DNA of 7,312 nucleotides from Rhodanobacteraceae bacterium (GTDB lineage: Bacteria > Pseudomonadota > Gammaproteobacteria > Xanthomonadales > SZUA-5), in NCBI GenBank assembly GCA_003233535.1, contig QIMA01000431.1, forward strand, positions 1 to 7,312, written 5' to 3'. Position 1 is the first letter of the stretch. The number at the start of each line of letters is the position of its first letter. The notes under the pieces are model-generated. The model did not search any database and had not been told where the DNA came from. It was given only the letters and a program-made list of their open reading frames with translations. Below are positions 6,036-7,312 of the stretch, piece after piece. The translations under genes were made by a program, and so were the position numbers.

Positions 6036-7031
6036 CTAGCTTTGGCTCGCTAGGTGCGCCGCCAGCGCCCGCATACCTTGCTCCAAATCCACGTTCGGCA
6101 CGTACCCAAAATCGCGCTCGGCGGCACCAATGTCGTACCAATGTGCCGTGGCGAACTGATCGACTACAAACTTGGTGAGCATCGGCTCGCCTTTCAAGCG
6201 CAGGCCGCGCCACAGCGTTTCCACGATCGGTGCCATAACTCGGGCTAAGGCCAGAGGTACGTGCCGATTAACCGGGTCGATGCCCGCAGCCTGCAGCAGC
6301 CGATTGACCATCGTCTTCATCGCGATGGGCTGGCCGTCGGAGATGAAATACGCCTTGCCGCCGCAGTCCGCGCCGGATTTCAGCCCTGCCCAGGCGAGCA
6401 GGTGGGCGTCGACCGCGTTGTCGATGTAGGTGACGTCGATCAGCTTGTCTGCCGGGCCTAGAAAGGCGAGTTTGCCGGCGCGGGCTCGCTGCACCATGCG
6501 CGGCAGCAGGTGGTTATCGCCCGGCCCCCAGACTAGGTGCGGTCTGAGTGCTACGCACGCCAAGTCCGTGCCGTGCGCTTTGAGTACCGCTTGTTCGGCA
6601 ATGCTCTTAGTCTGCGGATACGGTGCCTGAAAGTGCTCAGCGTAGGGCGCGCTCTCGTCGACGCCGGCGAGGTCGTCGCCGGCGTGCACCACGCTAGGCG
6701 TGGAGGTGTATACCAGCCAGCGAACCGATTCCGCGCGACAGCCTGCCAGCACGTTCTGGGTGCCGACGACGTTGGCGCGATGGTAATCCTCGTACGCGCC
6801 CCAGGCCCCGGCCTTAGCCGCAACATGGAAGACGCTGTCGATGCCAGCGCAGGCTGCGCACACCGCTGCCGCGTCAGCGATGTCGGCGCTGATGACTTCT
6901 ACGCCCAACTCGGTTAGCGCCGGAGACAGACTGCGCTGCAGCGCGCGGACTTGATGGCCTTGCTCGCGCAGCGCTCGGCACAAACCGCCGCCGACGAAGC
7001 CGCCGCCGCCGGTTACCAGAACATGGCTCAT
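6036..7031 (-). CDS. Extended SDR, NAD(P)-dependent 3-beta-HSD/epimerase family, OleD-like reductase
   Basis: A 331-residue Rossmann-fold enzyme. The N-terminal TGGGGFVG gives Gly8-x-x-Gly11-x-x-Gly14 for NAD(P) binding; Asp50 in ADIAD contacts the adenine in relatives; FHVAAKAGAWG (68-78) and YTSTPSVVH (108-116) precede the catalytic Tyr138-x-x-x-Lys142 pair, with Ser110/Thr111 as the third catalytic position. The blocks WGPGDNHLLPRM, KAYFISDGQPI, TKFVVDQF and HWYDIGAAERDFGYVP are typical of OleD, which reduces 2-alkyl-3-oxoalkanoates to 2-alkyl-3-hydroxy acids during head-to-head long-chain olefin synthesis, and of related sterol-type 3-beta-hydroxy dehydrogenases. The assignment to OleD is from remembered similarity and would need oleA and oleC nearby; neither is in the window. 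Its ATG overlaps the upstream hydrolase stop as ATGA, so the two are co-translated. The stop lies 27 nt before the foldback element. Confidence 0.88.
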   Translation of the reverse strand: MSHVLVTGGGGFVGGGLCRALREQGHQVRALQRSLSPALTELGVEVISADIADAAAVCAACAGIDSVFHVAAKAGAWGAYEDYHRANVVGTQNVLAGCRAESVRWLVYTSTPSVVHAGDDLAGVDESAPYAEHFQAPYPQTKSIAEQAVLKAHGTDLACVALRPHLVWGPGDNHLLPRMVQRARAGKLAFLGPADKLIDVTYIDNAVDAHLLAWAGLKSGADCGGKAYFISDGQPIAMKTMVNRLLQAAGIDPVNRHVPLALARVMAPIVETLWRGLRLKGEPMLTKFVVDQFATAHWYDIGAAERDFGYVPNVDLEQGMRALAAHLASQS

Positions 7032-7312
7032 ACGGCGCTATCGAGCAGGCGAGCGATAGCGGGTGCGACGGTCGGTGCGTCCTCCAAATGCAGGTGATGT
7101 GTACCTGGCAGCCGCAACACGGTGGCTGGTTGCAGGGCCTGCAGGCGCTCCTTGGCTACTTCACCATCCAGGTAGACCGTCGCAGGCTTGGCCAAAACGA
7201 TCAATTTAGGGCAGGTGATAGCGCGCAGCAGCGTTTGGATCTGCGCTTCGGTCAAGCGTATCGGCGTGTTCAGGGTAAGCCGCGGATCGGAGCGCCAAGT
7301 GTAGCCACCGTC
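7028..7312 (-). CDS. Alpha/beta hydrolase, C-terminal 94 residues (N-terminus outside window)
   Basis: The reverse frame is open from the window edge to the TGA at 7028-7030. The visible part has DGGYTWRSDPRLTL, a segment equivalent to the lid/linker seen in serine hydrolases of the SERHL-like group, then CPKLIVLAK, the beta strand that normally precedes the acid of the triad, and LPGTHHLHLED with the probable catalytic His, before a closing helix PAIARLL. The nucleophile Ser and oxyanion residues lie beyond the edge, so activity cannot be judged. It does not look like OleB (haloalkane-dehalogenase-like), as far as the fragment allows. The stop overlaps the ATG of the SDR gene by 4 nt (ATGA), which points to a shared pathway, perhaps acyl-chain or ester metabolism. 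The TTG at 7255 is internal, not a start. Confidence 0.82.
   Translation of the reverse strand, partial: DGGYTWRSDPRLTLNTPIRLTEAQIQTLLRAITCPKLIVLAKPATVYLDGEVAKERLQALQPATVLRLPGTHHLHLEDAPTVAPAIARLLDSAV

Noticed and set aside
5989..6213. Reverse ORF of 74 codons overlapping the SDR end and the foldback element
   Set aside because: It is out of frame with the SDR and its translation shows only the arginine-rich composition expected of a GC-rich shadow frame.

Overview
The window reads as ordinary chromosome of a moderately GC-rich gammaproteobacterium. The main reason is the ubiJ-ubiB pair: the SCP2-domain factor UbiJ next to UbiB is characteristic of proteobacterial, especially gammaproteobacterial, ubiquinone synthesis. 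DeaD, BioD, a free methionine-(R)-sulfoxide reductase and TruC all look gammaproteobacterial too. I cannot name the genus. Codon use looks uniform across the genes, and I see no tRNA, rRNA, CRISPR array, intact transposase or phage gene.

Layout, left to right. Positions 1-1275 (minus) hold the first 425 codons of a DEAD-box RNA helicase of the DeaD/CsdA type, cut by the window edge. Positions 1398-2180 (minus) encode dethiobiotin synthetase BioD. Positions 2215-2670 (plus) encode a GAF-fold free methionine-(R)-sulfoxide reductase, head to head with bioD and with almost no space between the two starts. It is the only plus-strand gene. It converges on truC, and the 40-nt gap between them contains a tandem 18-nt repeat. 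Positions 2711-5783 (minus) form a tight ubiJ-ubiB-truC operon in transcription order: a 4-nt GTGA overlap joins ubiJ to ubiB, and 5 nt separate ubiB from truC. Positions 5784-6035 are non-coding and contain a roughly 155-bp foldback element with TAGCCCGG ends. Positions 6036-7312 (minus) hold an SDR-family NAD(P)-dependent reductase resembling OleD, preceded by and overlapping (ATGA) the end of an alpha/beta hydrolase that enters from the right edge.

Functionally the window is a mixture: RNA remodelling (deaD), biotin (bioD), oxidative repair of free methionine (msrC), ubiquinone assembly (ubiJ, ubiB), tRNA modification (truC) and a probable lipid-related reductase/hydrolase pair. The ubi pair works together at the membrane, and the SDR/hydrolase pair is translationally coupled. 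I found no convincing new multi-gene system. The least explained sequence is the foldback element at 5853-6008, whose terminal 19 nt recur with two mismatches across the stop codon of bioD at 1384-1402.
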